Positions 39,747 to 48,189 of a DNA stretch of 64,000 nt are shown in pieces; positions within the stretch are counted from its first letter, which is position 1; each line of letters begins with the position of its first letter. Location: NCBI GenBank assembly GCA_964384625.1, contig CAYLNH010000004.1, positions 23,729 through 87,728 of the forward strand. The letters run 5' to 3'. The DNA is from CAYLNH01 sp964384625 (lineage in GTDB: Bacteria > Verrucomicrobiota > Lentisphaeria > JABSQK01). The notes under the pieces are model-generated. The model saw only the letters and a list, made by a program, of their open reading frames with translations. It was not told the origin of the DNA and made no database searches. The translations under genes and the position numbers were made by a program.

Positions 39747-40648
39747 AAGCTGAATTCCTGCCGTCTGCTCTGAGCCACGACAACTTCCTGCCGCTGACCA
39801 GTGGCCGGCAGCTGGCTGACTGCCCGGTCGCGAACGCGACCTTGCATACCGTGCAAACGGCCGAACTGGAAACTGCCGGGCTCGGAGAGGCCGCCGAACC
39901 GACTGCCCTGACGCTTTACATCTTTGACAATGCCTGGATCGACGAACGCGACCTCAACACCCTCGGCCAGACCGACATGCCGGTCGTCCTGCAGGACGTA
40001 CACGGCGATGTGCTGGCCTGGACCGCTGCCGAAGCGGCTGTTGACGATACTGCCGACCTCCTCGTTACTGAACACTCGCTGCTGTTGCGACACTCCTGGG
40101 ACCTGCTGGCGCTGAACGCCCGATTGCTCAGCCGCAACTGCAAAGATGAAATCCTGGGGGACGTGGCCGACTGCGTCAAAGTCGACGGCACGATTCGCGT
40201 CGGCGCCGGTACGCGCATCCTGCCCGGAACATACATCGAGGGTAATGTCGTCATCGGCAAGGACTGTAAGATCGGGCCGAACTGCTACCTGCGCGGACCG
40301 ACAGCCATCGGCAGCGGCTGCCATGTCGGCAATGCGGTCGAAATCAAAGCGAGTATCCTGATGGACGGCGTCAGCATCGGCCATCTGAGCTACGTCGGCG
40401 ATTCCATCATCGGCTGCCGCACAAACTTCGGCGCCGGCACAATCACGGCGAACCTGCGGCATGACGGCGCCAACCAGCGGTCGGAGATCAACGGGGAACT
40501 GGTCGACACCCGCAGGCGCAAGCTCGGCGCCGTCATCGGCGACGACGTACACACGGGCATCAACACCAGCATCTATCCCGGCCGCAAGCTCTGGCCCGGC
40601 GTCTCCACGCTTCCGGGGGAAATCGTCAAATGCGACGTAAAGGGCTGA
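39743..40648 (+). CDS. GlmU-like left-handed beta-helix protein
   Basis: A 301-residue protein. Residues about 145-285 form a hexapeptide-repeat beta helix (IRVGAGTRILPGTYIEGNVVIGKDC and onward), with the acetyltransferase-like NFGAGTITANLRHDG segment followed by VIGDDVHTGINTSIYPG. The N-terminal 130 residues resemble the short putative nucleotidyltransferase region of GlmU-family proteins in Bacteroidetes (HDNFLPLTSGRQLADCPVANATLHT) rather than a full pyrophosphorylase: the canonical GGxGTRMxxxxPK motif is absent. Overlap with glmM (39743-39746) supports a role in UDP-GlcNAc formation, at least acetylation of glucosamine-1-phosphate. Confidence 0.82.
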   Translation: MKAEFLPSALSHDNFLPLTSGRQLADCPVANATLHTVQTAELETAGLGEAAEPTALTLYIFDNAWIDERDLNTLGQTDMPVVLQDVHGDVLAWTAAEAAVDDTADLLVTEHSLLLRHSWDLLALNARLLSRNCKDEILGDVADCVKVDGTIRVGAGTRILPGTYIEGNVVIGKDCKIGPNCYLRGPTAIGSGCHVGNAVEIKASILMDGVSIGHLSYVGDSIIGCRTNFGAGTITANLRHDGANQRSEINGELVDTRRRKLGAVIGDDVHTGINTSIYPGRKLWPGVSTLPGEIVKCDVKG

Positions 40649-40650
40649 CA

Positions 40651-41055
40651 ATGGCAACGGAGCACTCCTTCGGGATCGTGGCCTTTCACGCGGGCGATGT
40701 CCTGATTGTACAACACAGCGCCGGCCACTGGGGATTCCCGAAGGGCCACGCCAGGAAGGGAGAAACGCCGTTGGCCGCGGCGGCTCGCGAGTTTGAGGAA
40801 GAAACCGGCGTGACGGTGTATGAAATCCTGGACCTCCCGCCGCTGGTGGAGGAATACACGCTGCGCCGAAAGAAGAAGATTGTGCGCAAGGATGTGACCT
40901 ATTTCCTGGCCCGCGTCGACGAACCCGCCTGCCGGATCCAGGAAGAGGAACTGCTGGATCTGGCCTGGGTGACGCCGGACATCGCCCGCTCCCGACTGAC
41001 CTTCGAGGAAAGCCGCCGGATCCTGGCCCAGGCTCTCGCCGCCTGGCCGCGGTGA
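40651..41055 (+). CDS. Nudix hydrolase
   Basis: A 134-residue hydrolase of nucleoside-diphosphate derivatives. The Nudix box spans GHARKGETPLAAAAREFEEE followed by TG (about residues 31-53), fitting the G-x5-E-x7-REUxEExGU pattern. The HWGFPKGH lead-in and the small size resemble bacterial Ap4A/diadenosine-type Nudix enzymes. The ATG at 40651 has AAGGG upstream and lies two bases after the stop of the GlmU-like gene, so it is the third gene of the glmM unit. Substrate not determined. Confidence 0.92.
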   Translation: MATEHSFGIVAFHAGDVLIVQHSAGHWGFPKGHARKGETPLAAAAREFEEETGVTVYEILDLPPLVEEYTLRRKKKIVRKDVTYFLARVDEPACRIQEEELLDLAWVTPDIARSRLTFEESRRILAQALAAWPR

Positions 41056-41120
41056 TTCCTTCACCAATTGACTCCGATTCGGGCCGACGGCGAATAGAGG
41101 GGTGTAACCCTGAAGGTGGT

Positions 41121-41168
41121 ATGATTACCCGTCTGCTCCTGAACGGCCTGCTCCTGACGGCGGCGTGA
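41121..41168 (+). CDS. Possible 15-residue Leu-rich leader peptide
   Basis: A tiny frame MITRLLLNGLLLTAA with AAGG four bases before the ATG, in the 194-base gap between the Nudix and DUF255 genes. Six of fifteen residues are Leu. It could be a leader peptide, the remnant of a signal peptide, or chance. The rest of the gap shows no terminator or promoter that I trust. Confidence 0.25.
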   Translation: MITRLLLNGLLLTAA

Positions 41169-41249
41169 CGGCAGCCGGCGAAACCGACGGCGATTGAGCC
41201 GCCAACCAATCCCTCACCCGCCAAACTCCAGGTGGACCGGAGGTCGACC

Positions 41250-43289
41250 ATGGAAGCAAATCGACTGGCGAATGAGTCCAGTCCCTATCTGCTGCAGCAC
41301 GCGCACAACCCCGTCGACTGGTATCCGTGGGGCGAAGCAGCCTTCGCCCGGGCGGGGGCAGAAAACAAGCCCATATTCCTGTCCATCGGTTACGCCACCT
41401 GCCACTGGTGCCACGTGATGGAACGAGAGTCGTTCGAAGACGAAGATGTCGCCGCCCTGCTCAACCGCGACTTCGTCTGCATCAAGGTCGACCGTGAAGA
41501 ACGGCCGGACATCGACGCGGTCTATATGACGGTCACGCAGGCGATGACCGGGCGCGGCGGCTGGCCGATGACAATCGTCATGACACCGGAAAAAAAGCCC
41601 TTCTTCGCGGGCACCTACTTCCCCAAGGAGAGCCGGCCCGGCCGCGGCATCGGCATCCTCGAATTGCTGCCGGCCCTGGCCAAAGCCTGGCGCGAACAAC
41701 CGGACGACGTCCGGCAGACCGCCGACCGGGTCACGCAAGGAATTGCATCCGGTTCGACCCTGGCGGCGGAAGACCTGCCGGCAAAGATCCTCGACACGGC
41801 CGAAACTCATCTCGCGGCCGCCTTCGACGCGGACCACGGCGGTTTCGGGTCGGCGCCGAAATTCCCGACACCGCAGAATCTGGTGTATCTTCTGCGCCGC
41901 TATTCCCGCCGCAGGGATCGCAAACTGCTGGACATGGTCGAAACCACCCTGTTGGCAATGCGCCTCGGCGGCGTCTACGACCACATCGGTTTCGGGTTCC
42001 ACCGGTATTCAACGGACAGCCGCTGGCTGGTACCGCATTTCGAGAAGATGCTGTACGACCAGGCTTTGCTGGCCATCGCCTACCTGGAGGCGTACCAGGT
42101 GACCGGCAACGACCTCTACGCCCGGACCGCGCGCGAAATATTCAGATACGTCCAGCGCGATCTGACGGATCCCGCGGGCGGCTTCTACAGCGCTGAAGAC
42201 GCCGACAGCGAAGGCGAAGAAGGGAAATTCTATCTCTGGCGCCGGCAGGAACTCAAGGACCTCCTTGGCAACGACGCGGACGGATTTATCCAGGCGTACG
42301 GCGTTGTCGCCGCAGGCAACTACAACGACGAAGCCACCGGCCGCAAGTCCGGCGCCAACATCCTGCATCTCTCGGACAGCAAGGACATCGACCGGTTTGA
42401 GAACCAGCGGTCGCGCCTGCTGCAGGAACGGACTACGCGTCCCCGGCCATTGCTGGACGACAAGATTCTGACGGACTGGAACGGACTGATGATTGCCGCC
42501 CTGAGCCGCGGCGCCCAGGTCCTCGACGAACCGGCCTACGCGGCTGCGGCCACCCGCGCGGCCGACTTTGTGCTCACCCGGCTGCGCCGCCGCACCGGCG
42601 AACTCATGAAGCGTTTCCGCCGCGGCAAGGCCGGACTCCCGGCGCATCTGGAAGACTATGCCTTCCTGGTCTGGGGCCTGCTTGAGCTCTATGAGGCCCG
42701 GCTGGAAACAGCGCCTTTGAAAGCGGCGCTGGAGTTGAGTGAAATCATGATCCGCCAGTTCCGGCATTCCGACGGCGGCTTCTACCTGACCGCAGCGGAC
42801 AGCGAGGCACTGCCCTACCGGCATATTGACTTCTATGACGGCGCCATTCCGTCGGGCAACGCCGTGGCGGCGGCAAACCTGCTCCGCCTGGCGCACATGA
42901 CCGGCCGCGAAGACTTGCGGGACGAGGCGCACGGCATCTTCAGGGCGGCCGCCGGCCGCGTCAAGGCGCATCCCCGGGGGTACCTGGCCCTGTTGAGCGC
43001 CCGTGACTTCGCCGCCGGCCCGGTACGGGAAATCGTCATTGCCGGCGACCCGGAAGACGACGGCGCGGCCGCCATGATCAAGGCAATCCGGCAACACTAC
43101 CTGCCGCGCCGGGTGCTGTTGCTGCACCGCCCGGACGATCGGGAGTTGGCCGCCATTGCCCCGTACATCGATCCCCTGCGCCCCATCGACGGCAACGCCG
43201 CCGCCTACATTTGCGAGAACCACACCTGCGCCCTGCCGGTGGGAACAGTCCGGGAAATGCTCGAAAACCTCGGAGTGGGCAAGCCTTGA
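41250..43289 (+). CDS. DUF255 thioredoxin-fold protein (YyaL/SPATA20 family)
   Basis: A 679-residue cytoplasmic protein. The N-terminal thioredoxin-like domain has the highly conserved [20 protein letters not shown] and the motif CHWCHVME (about 52-59), followed by [12 protein letters not shown] and GRGGWPMT. The rest is an alpha/alpha barrel like those of six-hairpin glycosidases ([41 protein letters not shown]). The length is typical of the family, whose biochemical role is unsettled. The ATG at 41250 has GGAGG six bases upstream. It ends two bases from the converging response-regulator gene. Confidence 0.95.
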   Translation: MEANRLANESSPYLLQHAHNPVDWYPWGEAAFARAGAENKPIFLSIGYATCHWCHVMERESFEDEDVAALLNRDFVCIKVDREERPDIDAVYMTVTQAMTGRGGWPMTIVMTPEKKPFFAGTYFPKESRPGRGIGILELLPALAKAWREQPDDVRQTADRVTQGIASGSTLAAEDLPAKILDTAETHLAAAFDADHGGFGSAPKFPTPQNLVYLLRRYSRRRDRKLLDMVETTLLAMRLGGVYDHIGFGFHRYSTDSRWLVPHFEKMLYDQALLAIAYLEAYQVTGNDLYARTAREIFRYVQRDLTDPAGGFYSAEDADSEGEEGKFYLWRRQELKDLLGNDADGFIQAYGVVAAGNYNDEATGRKSGANILHLSDSKDIDRFENQRSRLLQERTTRPRPLLDDKILTDWNGLMIAALSRGAQVLDEPAYAAAATRAADFVLTRLRRRTGELMKRFRRGKAGLPAHLEDYAFLVWGLLELYEARLETAPLKAALELSEIMIRQFRHSDGGFYLTAADSEALPYRHIDFYDGAIPSGNAVAAANLLRLAHMTGREDLRDEAHGIFRAAAGRVKAHPRGYLALLSARDFAAGPVREIVIAGDPEDDGAAAMIKAIRQHYLPRRVLLLHRPDDRELAAIAPYIDPLRPIDGNAAAYICENHTCALPVGTVREMLENLGVGKP

Positions 43290-43291
43290 AT

Positions 43292-43759
43292 TCAGGCGTC
43301 CTTCTTTTTCTTGGCCGCCTCGCGCAACAACTGGTTGATCGTCTCGGTAAACCGGGAGATCTCGAAATCCCCTTTCAGCAACACCGCATCCGTCTGTTCA
43401 CGGATGCGCTCGAACTCCTCGTAAGACAGCGAAAGGCCGGTCAGCGCGATGATCGGCAGTTCGGCATAGCGCTCCGAATTCCGCACATACTCCACCAGCT
43501 TCCAGCCGCTCTGGACCGGCATCAGCAGGTCCACCACCAGCAAGTCAAAGCCCTGCTCGTCATCCCGCAAGTAATCCTCGCCTTCACTGCCGTTGCCGGC
43601 CATTACGGTGATGAACCCCTGCGCCGTCAGAATCCGACCGAAAAACTCAAGCAGGAACTTGTCGTCGTCGACCAATAGAATCCGTTGGGATTTCAGCGGC
43701 GGGGTAATCCGGTACAGCGGGATTTCTTCGGTCTTGTCCGGCTTGGGTTTGGTTGGCAT
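43292..43759 (-). CDS. Stand-alone response regulator receiver protein
   Basis: A 155-residue single-domain (CheY-like) regulator. After about 25 N-terminal residues comes RILLVDDDKFLLEFF (acidic pocket), the phosphoacceptor Asp in LLVVDLLMP (about 78), the switch Thr in IIALTGLS (about 107) and the Lys in VLLKGDFE (about 128). There is no output domain. No histidine kinase gene lies nearby, so it probably serves an orphan kinase or a chemotaxis-like relay. It ends in a lysine-rich tail (AAKKKKDA). Confidence 0.93.
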   Translation of the reverse strand: MPTKPKPDKTEEIPLYRITPPLKSQRILLVDDDKFLLEFFGRILTAQGFITVMAGNGSEGEDYLRDDEQGFDLLVVDLLMPVQSGWKLVEYVRNSERYAELPIIALTGLSLSYEEFERIREQTDAVLLKGDFEISRFTETINQLLREAAKKKKDA

Positions 43760-43853
43760 GCGTGATAATACCTCTGTCCGTCTGCCCCCGGTAATCAGGG
43801 CGTCAACGGGTTGATTCGGCAGGCTTCCGAAGTCTAGTAGCGCCTACCGGCTT

Positions 43854-43881
43854 ACTATAGTTGTCAGACCGCCGAAATCAA
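43854..43881 (-). promoter_or_regulatory. Promoter of the response-regulator gene
   Basis: Minus-strand TTGATT (43876-43881) and TATAGT (43854-43859), 16-base spacer. The -10 lies in the palindrome ACTATAGT, so a rightward -10 for the acetyltransferase gene is also present, though without a good -35. Confidence 0.6.
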
Positions 43882-43913
43882 CCTCTCGAATGCAACGCAA
43901 ACGGGTATGAACA

Positions 43914-44420
43914 ATGTCTCCTTCGCCAACAGAAACAAACCGGTTTACGATCCGCCCGATGGTTGCCGACGAAGTGGCCGCGGTCGCCGCGACCCTGCAG
44001 TACTACGCCAGTCGTGCCGTTCTGTTGTGGCGAGAACCGGAGGAGATCCTGGCCCACCTGGACAGCTTTCTGGTGGCGGCAGATCAGGAGAGCGTCCGCG
44101 GCTGTGTCGCCCTGCAGGACTTCGGCAATGGACTGTACGAGGTGCGCTCGCTGGCAGTCCACCATGAATATACCGGGCGCGGCATCGGCGCCGCTCTGGT
44201 TCAGGGCAGTATTGCCAAAGCCCGGGGGCAACAGGCCAGAGAGGTCTTCGCTTTGACCAAGAAGGTTGCCTTCTTCCAACGGTTCGGGTTCCGCCTTGAG
44301 GCGAAGGAGCGCTTCCCACAGAAAGTCTGGCGTGACTGCCAGAAGTGCCCGAAACGGGAGCATTGCGATGAGACGGCCGTGGCAATCTGGCTCTCGGCCC
44401 CGGAATCAGACAAGGAGTAG
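43914..44420 (+). CDS. GNAT acetyltransferase, N-acetylglutamate synthase-like
   Basis: A 168-residue GNAT protein. The acetyl-CoA site is VRSLAVHHEYTGRGIGAALV (GRGIGA loop about residue 88-93). The C-terminal half reads VAFFQRFGFRLEAKERFPQKVW followed by DCQKCPKREHCDETAVAI. That FGF ... P-KVW-DC-CPKR-CDE pattern is typical of the short ArgA-type N-acetylglutamate synthases and of acetyltransferase domains fused to ArgH, so arginine biosynthesis is likely. No arg genes are beside it. The cysteine cluster may bind a metal. Confidence 0.88.
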   Translation: MSPSPTETNRFTIRPMVADEVAAVAATLQYYASRAVLLWREPEEILAHLDSFLVAADQESVRGCVALQDFGNGLYEVRSLAVHHEYTGRGIGAALVQGSIAKARGQQAREVFALTKKVAFFQRFGFRLEAKERFPQKVWRDCQKCPKREHCDETAVAIWLSAPESDKE

Positions 44421-44453
44421 TTGACAATCCCATCAGTCGCACTAGTGTGCGAC
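44421..44453 (+). promoter_or_regulatory. Promoter overlapped by an inverted repeat
   Basis: A consensus TTGACA (44421-44426) and TAGTGT (44443-44448) with a 16-base spacer. The -10 region is embedded in GTCGCAC-TAGT-GTGCGAC (44436-44453), a perfect 7-base inverted repeat, suggesting an operator. It lies 229 bases before rpmG; the intervening stretch holds no gene that I support. Confidence 0.45.
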
Positions 44454-44682
44454 CTCGAAAATTCGGCGCACAGGATTTGTGGCTCCGAATACCGGTGTCC
44501 GCCCCTTCAGGGCTGGCGCCGATCATGGCTGGTGCTTCGCCTGGAGCAGTCCTGGTTCCCGGCGCGGCATCAGCAACGATCAGCGCGAGCTGCTTGAGGA
44601 GACGAACAGCAAAGTCGAGGGCCGGACATGCACCGGGCCTTGCTTTCAGAAATTGTAGAGTACGCTCAACTGGAGATTGACC

Positions 44683-44865
44683 ATGCCCCAGATCAAAGGC
44701 AAACGTCAGGTTGTGATCCTTGAATGCACCGAAGCCAGAGGCGAAGGCAAACAGCCGTCCCGCTATATGACGACGAAGAACAAGGCCAATACGCCCAAGC
44801 GCCTGGAGCTGAAGAAGTACAACCCCTTCCTGCGGCGCCACACCCTGCATCGCGAAATCCGCTGA
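44683..44865 (+). CDS. rpmG: 50S ribosomal protein L33
   Basis: A 60-residue ribosomal protein. It carries [15 protein letters not shown] then [35 protein letters not shown], the L33 pattern. The zinc-binding cysteine pairs of the C+ type are absent (only one Cys), so this is the zinc-independent form. The ATG at 44683 has GGAGAT upstream. A HIT-family gene follows 13 bases later. The usual partners rpmB or secE are not adjacent. Confidence 0.95.
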   Translation: MPQIKGKRQVVILECTEARGEGKQPSRYMTTKNKANTPKRLELKKYNPFLRRHTLHREIR

Positions 44866-44878
44866 CACAGGCTCCCTG

Positions 44879-45271
44879 ATGGCAACGCTGTTCACCAGGA
44901 TCATCCACGGCGAGATCCCGTCCCACAGCATCGCGGAGGATGATCAATTCTTCGCCTTTCTGGACATCAACCCGATCAACCCCGGGCACACGATCGTCGT
45001 CCCCAAGGTGGAAACCGACCGCTTCTTTGATCTTGACGAGGCAGATCTGAGCGGCATCCTGCCGTTCGCCAAGCCGATCGCTGCAGCGATCGAAACGGTG
45101 GTCGACTGCAACCGGGTCGGTCTACTGGTGGCGGGCCTGGAAGTGCCGCATGCGCACCTGCATCTGGTGCCGATTACGGGCACCGGCGAACTGACCTTCG
45201 CCAAGGCGAAAGCGGCGGACCTGGACGACCTGGCGGCAATGGCAAAGAAGATCCGCAACGCCCTCGGCTGA
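44879..45271 (+). CDS. HIT-family nucleotide hydrolase
   Basis: A 130-residue histidine-triad protein of the HinT type, hydrolysing purine nucleoside phosphoramidates or adenylates. The opening LFTRIIHGEIPSHSIAEDD, the core FLDINPINPGHTIVVPK and the triad HAHLHLVP (about 91-98) are all intact. The gene follows rpmG directly and converges on lpxD with seven bases between the stops. Confidence 0.94.
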   Translation: MATLFTRIIHGEIPSHSIAEDDQFFAFLDINPINPGHTIVVPKVETDRFFDLDEADLSGILPFAKPIAAAIETVVDCNRVGLLVAGLEVPHAHLHLVPITGTGELTFAKAKAADLDDLAAMAKKIRNALG

Positions 45272-45278
45272 TTCCGGG

Positions 45279-46331
45279 TCAGTCGTCTTCCTCTCGCTCG
45301 AGTTCCGCCAACCGTCGCTCCAGCCGGCGCACGCGCTTGAGCAGGTCCGGCAACTTCCGCAAGGCAGCCGTCTCCCGCATGAAATCCCGACGGTCCCGAC
45401 CCGGGAAGCCGACCAGTTCCGCGCCGGGCTCCACGTCACCGAAGGGCGCGGTCTTGGCCATGAGCTTCGCGCGATCGCCGACTTCCAGGTGACCGGGCAC
45501 CCCGGACTGACCGAAGAGCGCACACAACCGGCCAAGCCGGGCGCTGCCGGCAATGCCGACCTGGGCCATCAGAAAACTGCCCTCGCCCACAACCACATTG
45601 TGCGCCACCTGCACGAGGTTGTCGATCTTGACGTTGCGCTGAATCCAAGTTCGCCCGAAACGCGCCCGATCAACTGTCGTACCGGCGCCGATTTCGACGT
45701 CGTCATCAATCTGCACAATGCCGCGCTGCGGCAGCTTCAAATGCGGGCCGCCGGTGGGGTCCGGCTCGAAGCCGAAACCATCGCTCCCGATCACCGCGCC
45801 GCAATGGATGATCACGCGATGCCCGATCTGCACGCGTTCGCGAATGGAGACGTTCGGGTAGATCCAGCAGTCATCGCCGATCCGGGCTTCCGTCCCCACG
45901 TACACGCCGGCGCCGATAATCGTGTTGTCGCCAATCACCGCATCGGCTTCAATCACCGCACAGGCCCCCACGTGCACACCCGTCCCGAGCTCCACCCCGG
46001 CGGCCACAACAGCTTGCGGACTGATGCCGGGGACCGGGCGGGGGGGCGGCGGCAGGAACACGTCGATGATCCGGCTGAATGCGGCTGAGGGATTGTCGCA
46101 CTTCACCCAGCAGCACCCCGCCGCCGATTCGCCGGCGAAGTCCGTCGGCACGAGCACGATTGCGGCCCGGGAGGCAGCAACCTGACCGGCATATTTCGGG
46201 TTGGCCAGGAACGACAGCTCCCGGGGGCCGGCTTCACCCAGTCCCGCCACTCCGGAGACCACTGCGGTCTCGTCACCAACCAGTTCGCCATCCACCTGGG
46301 CGGCAATCTGCTTCGCCGTCAAACTCGGCAT
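45279..46331 (-). CDS. lpxD: UDP-3-O-acylglucosamine N-acyltransferase
   Basis: A 350-residue trimeric enzyme adding the second acyl chain in lipid A synthesis. The N-terminal uridine-binding domain (ITAKQ-like start, ELSFLANPKYAGQV) is followed by a long hexapeptide beta helix, the GSDGFGFEPD loop and the catalytic His in NLVQVAHNVVVGEG (about 246). A C-terminal coiled-coil helix (LLKRVRRLERRLAELE) ends the protein. The ATG at 46329-46331 has AAGGA eight bases upstream. It begins 4 bases after the skp-like stop, the usual skp-lpxD order. Confidence 0.97.
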   Translation of the reverse strand: MPSLTAKQIAAQVDGELVGDETAVVSGVAGLGEAGPRELSFLANPKYAGQVAASRAAIVLVPTDFAGESAAGCCWVKCDNPSAAFSRIIDVFLPPPPRPVPGISPQAVVAAGVELGTGVHVGACAVIEADAVIGDNTIIGAGVYVGTEARIGDDCWIYPNVSIRERVQIGHRVIIHCGAVIGSDGFGFEPDPTGGPHLKLPQRGIVQIDDDVEIGAGTTVDRARFGRTWIQRNVKIDNLVQVAHNVVVGEGSFLMAQVGIAGSARLGRLCALFGQSGVPGHLEVGDRAKLMAKTAPFGDVEPGAELVGFPGRDRRDFMRETAALRKLPDLLKRVRRLERRLAELEREEDD

Positions 46332-46335
46332 CGGC

Positions 46336-46980
46336 CTAATCCTTCTTCGCGGGCGCCGGCACCAGCGGCGGAATTTCCGGACCGCGGCCGGGGACGCTCC
46401 CGCCCTTTTCCGGCTCTTTCCCGGCGGGCAGCTTCTTCTCGTGGCCTTTGTTGATCGCCGCGATAAACGCGTCGGTAATGTCGAGTTGCTCCTGGGCGTA
46501 CAGCACGACCACGGGCCGGGAATTGTCGAGTACGATGGTGTAGCCCTTCTTCTTGGCAAAGTTCTGCATCAGCGTCGTCAACTCCTTGAAGATCCGGGTC
46601 TGTTCCGTCTGGGAGAACCGTCCGAAATCCCGTTTCTTCTGCTTGATCTTACGCTCGATCGCGATGACGCTCTGCCGGATCTCGCCTGCTTCTTTGGCCT
46701 TGGCGCGGCGGGCATCTTCGTTGAGCGCCGGACTTTCCATGGCCTGTCTGGCCTTCTGGAACTCCGCCAACCCGCGTTGGCGCTGTTTCTCCAGACTGGC
46801 CACATCCAGTTCCAGCTCCTTGTTCTTGTACTCCAAAAGCTGCTTGAGCTGCTGTGATTTCCAGTATGTGGCAAACGCCTTCTGCAGCTTGACAGTGGCG
46901 ATCTTCTGCTGTCCGAATGCCGGTACCCAAGCCCCAATCAGCCCCAGGACCAACACCAACCTGACTACGCTAATCCTCAT
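46336..46980 (-). CDS. Periplasmic chaperone OmpH/Skp family
   Basis: A 214-residue exported protein with signal peptide MRISVVRLVLVLGLIGAWVPAFG. The mature part begins QQKIATVKLQKAFATYWKS, as in OmpH proteins, and continues with long charged coiled-coil helices (LEYKNKELELDVASLEKQ to KIKQKKRDF). A second conserved block is GYTIVLDNS ... LDITDAFIAAINK. A proline-rich tail is added. It escorts outer-membrane proteins to the BAM complex. It overlaps the STAS gene by 11 bases and precedes lpxD. Confidence 0.92.
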   Translation of the reverse strand: MRISVVRLVLVLGLIGAWVPAFGQQKIATVKLQKAFATYWKSQQLKQLLEYKNKELELDVASLEKQRQRGLAEFQKARQAMESPALNEDARRAKAKEAGEIRQSVIAIERKIKQKKRDFGRFSQTEQTRIFKELTTLMQNFAKKKGYTIVLDNSRPVVVLYAQEQLDITDAFIAAINKGHEKKLPAGKEPEKGGSVPGRGPEIPPLVPAPAKKD

Positions 46981-47503
46981 TGTCTTTCCGTTCGTTTTCA
47001 GTTTCGGCCTCCAGATTCTTGACGTCCTCGGCCAGATTCTCTACCACGGCCCCGAAACGTTCCTCGTTCGCCGCGTCGGCTTCGATCAGCTTCTGATGGG
47101 CGAGCAGACTGGTCTTGCCCTGCTCCAGGAGCTCGTCACCATGCTTGCCGGCCTCGTAGATGCTGAGCCATTCGCCGCCGGCCAGCTCGGCATCGGAGAA
47201 CGCGAACAGCCGTTTGACGCCCAACTCAACCAGCAGCCGCAGGTTCTCCGGGGTCACCCGGGCGATTTCCAGTTGCTCATGCTTCCGGCGCAAATCCAGG
47301 GCGAACTTGGTCAGGACCCCCATGAACGTGCTGTCCATGTTGGGGCACTCGTTCAAGTCGACGACCAGACGGGTCACACCTTCGCCGAGCAGCTCTTCGA
47401 CAAACCGCCGAAAACACGTACTGCAGGCGAACGTCGCACGCCCCACCACCCGGATGTATGCTGTATCCTCGGCGAATGCCGCCAAGATCCGAGTATCCGT
47501 CAT
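46970..47503 (-). CDS. STAS-domain (anti-sigma-factor antagonist-like) protein
   Basis: A 177-residue protein starting MTDTRILAAFAED. The STAS-like fold covers about residues 10-110: TAYIRVVGRATFACSTCF, GVTRLVVDLNECPNMDSTFMGVL and LRLLVELGVKRLF. The Ser in MDSTF is where antagonists such as SpoIIAA are phosphorylated. A charged helical tail (about 130-177) follows. No cognate anti-sigma kinase is seen. Unusually, it is translationally coupled to skp and lpxD, which suggests control of envelope synthesis. Confidence 0.8.
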   Translation of the reverse strand: MTDTRILAAFAEDTAYIRVVGRATFACSTCFRRFVEELLGEGVTRLVVDLNECPNMDSTFMGVLTKFALDLRRKHEQLEIARVTPENLRLLVELGVKRLFAFSDAELAGGEWLSIYEAGKHGDELLEQGKTSLLAHQKLIEADAANEERFGAVVENLAEDVKNLEAETENERKDNED

Positions 47504-47543
47504 GGTCTTTGGTTTCCCTGGTTTCGCACCGGCTTTTCGTTTT

Positions 47544-47572
47544 ATTATAGGTTCGACGCCCGGCATTGCCAC
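47544..47572 (-). promoter_or_regulatory. Possible promoter of STAS-skp-lpxD
   Basis: Minus-strand TATAAT (47544-47549), a perfect -10, with a weak GTGGCA (47567-47572) 17 bases away. It lies 40 bases before the STAS start, supporting the short form of that protein. Confidence 0.5.
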
Positions 47573-47600
47573 AGACTTCGGCGGGATATGTCCGCAAGAT

Positions 47601-48041
47601 TCAACCGCAGACCACTTCGCGCCCGCCGGCAACATGCCGGATCCAGACGTGGATGACCGGCCGGTCCGCGAACAATTCCGGGGCGCGCTCGGGCCATTCG
47701 ATCAGCGTCACCCCGGCGTTGTCGTCAAGGTAATCCTCCAAGCCGAAGCTCAGCGCGTCCTCAACGCCGTGCAGCCGGTACAGGTCCACATGGTATAGAC
47801 GCAGCGAATCCCCGACATATTCCTGCAGGATCGTGAATGTCGGGCTGGTGACCGGCACAAAGACCCCCAGGCCCCGGGCAACGCCCCGGGCGAACACGGT
47901 CTTGCCGGCGCCCAGATCGCCGTGCAGCGCCACCAGCTCCCCGCCCGTCAGCTTCCCGGCCAGTTGCCGGCCGAGGGCCTCGGTGGCGGCTTCATCCGGC
48001 GTCTGCACGGCATCGCGCCAGGATGTGGAGGCGGTTGTCAT
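47601..48041 (-). CDS. tsaE: tRNA threonylcarbamoyladenosine biosynthesis protein TsaE
   Basis: A 146-residue ATPase of the TsaBDE complex that makes t6A37 in tRNAs. It carries the Walker A GDLGAGKTVFARG (about 42-54), the block TSPTFTILQEY and YHVDLYRL, and the end motif VTLIEWPER, all family landmarks. The length is typical. The ATG at 48039-48041 is preferred over upstream frames because the promoter lies at 48075-48104. tsaB/tsaD are not nearby. Confidence 0.95.
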   Translation of the reverse strand: MTTASTSWRDAVQTPDEAATEALGRQLAGKLTGGELVALHGDLGAGKTVFARGVARGLGVFVPVTSPTFTILQEYVGDSLRLYHVDLYRLHGVEDALSFGLEDYLDDNAGVTLIEWPERAPELFADRPVIHVWIRHVAGGREVVCG

Positions 48042-48074
48042 CGAGGTCTGTTCCGGGTTCGTGAAAGCATCCGA

Positions 48075-48104
48075 ATAGTATGAATCAAAGCCGGCGAAAA
48101 GCAA
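48075..48104 (-). promoter_or_regulatory. Promoter of tsaE
   Basis: Minus-strand TTGCTT (48099-48104) and TACTAT (48075-48080), 18-base spacer. It is divergent from, and about 20 bases apart from, the promoter at 48125. Confidence 0.5.
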
Positions 48105-48124
48105 CCGTCCACACGCATGGTCTG

Positions 48125-48152
48125 TTGCTTTCAGCGGCTTGTCAGATATAGT
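48125..48152 (+). promoter_or_regulatory. Promoter of the Sm-like/transglutaminase unit
   Basis: TTGCTT (48125-48130) and TATAGT (48147-48152), 16-base spacer, followed by AC. Transcription would start near 48159, so coding must begin after that. Confidence 0.7.
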
Positions 48153-48189
48153 ACCGTTGTCTGTCAGGCGCAACCGGAGGACTACATTT

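Noticed and set aside
44447..44680. A 77-residue frame between the GNAT gene and rpmG
   Set aside because: No ribosome site, low-complexity Ala/Arg/Ser content and no recognisable pattern.
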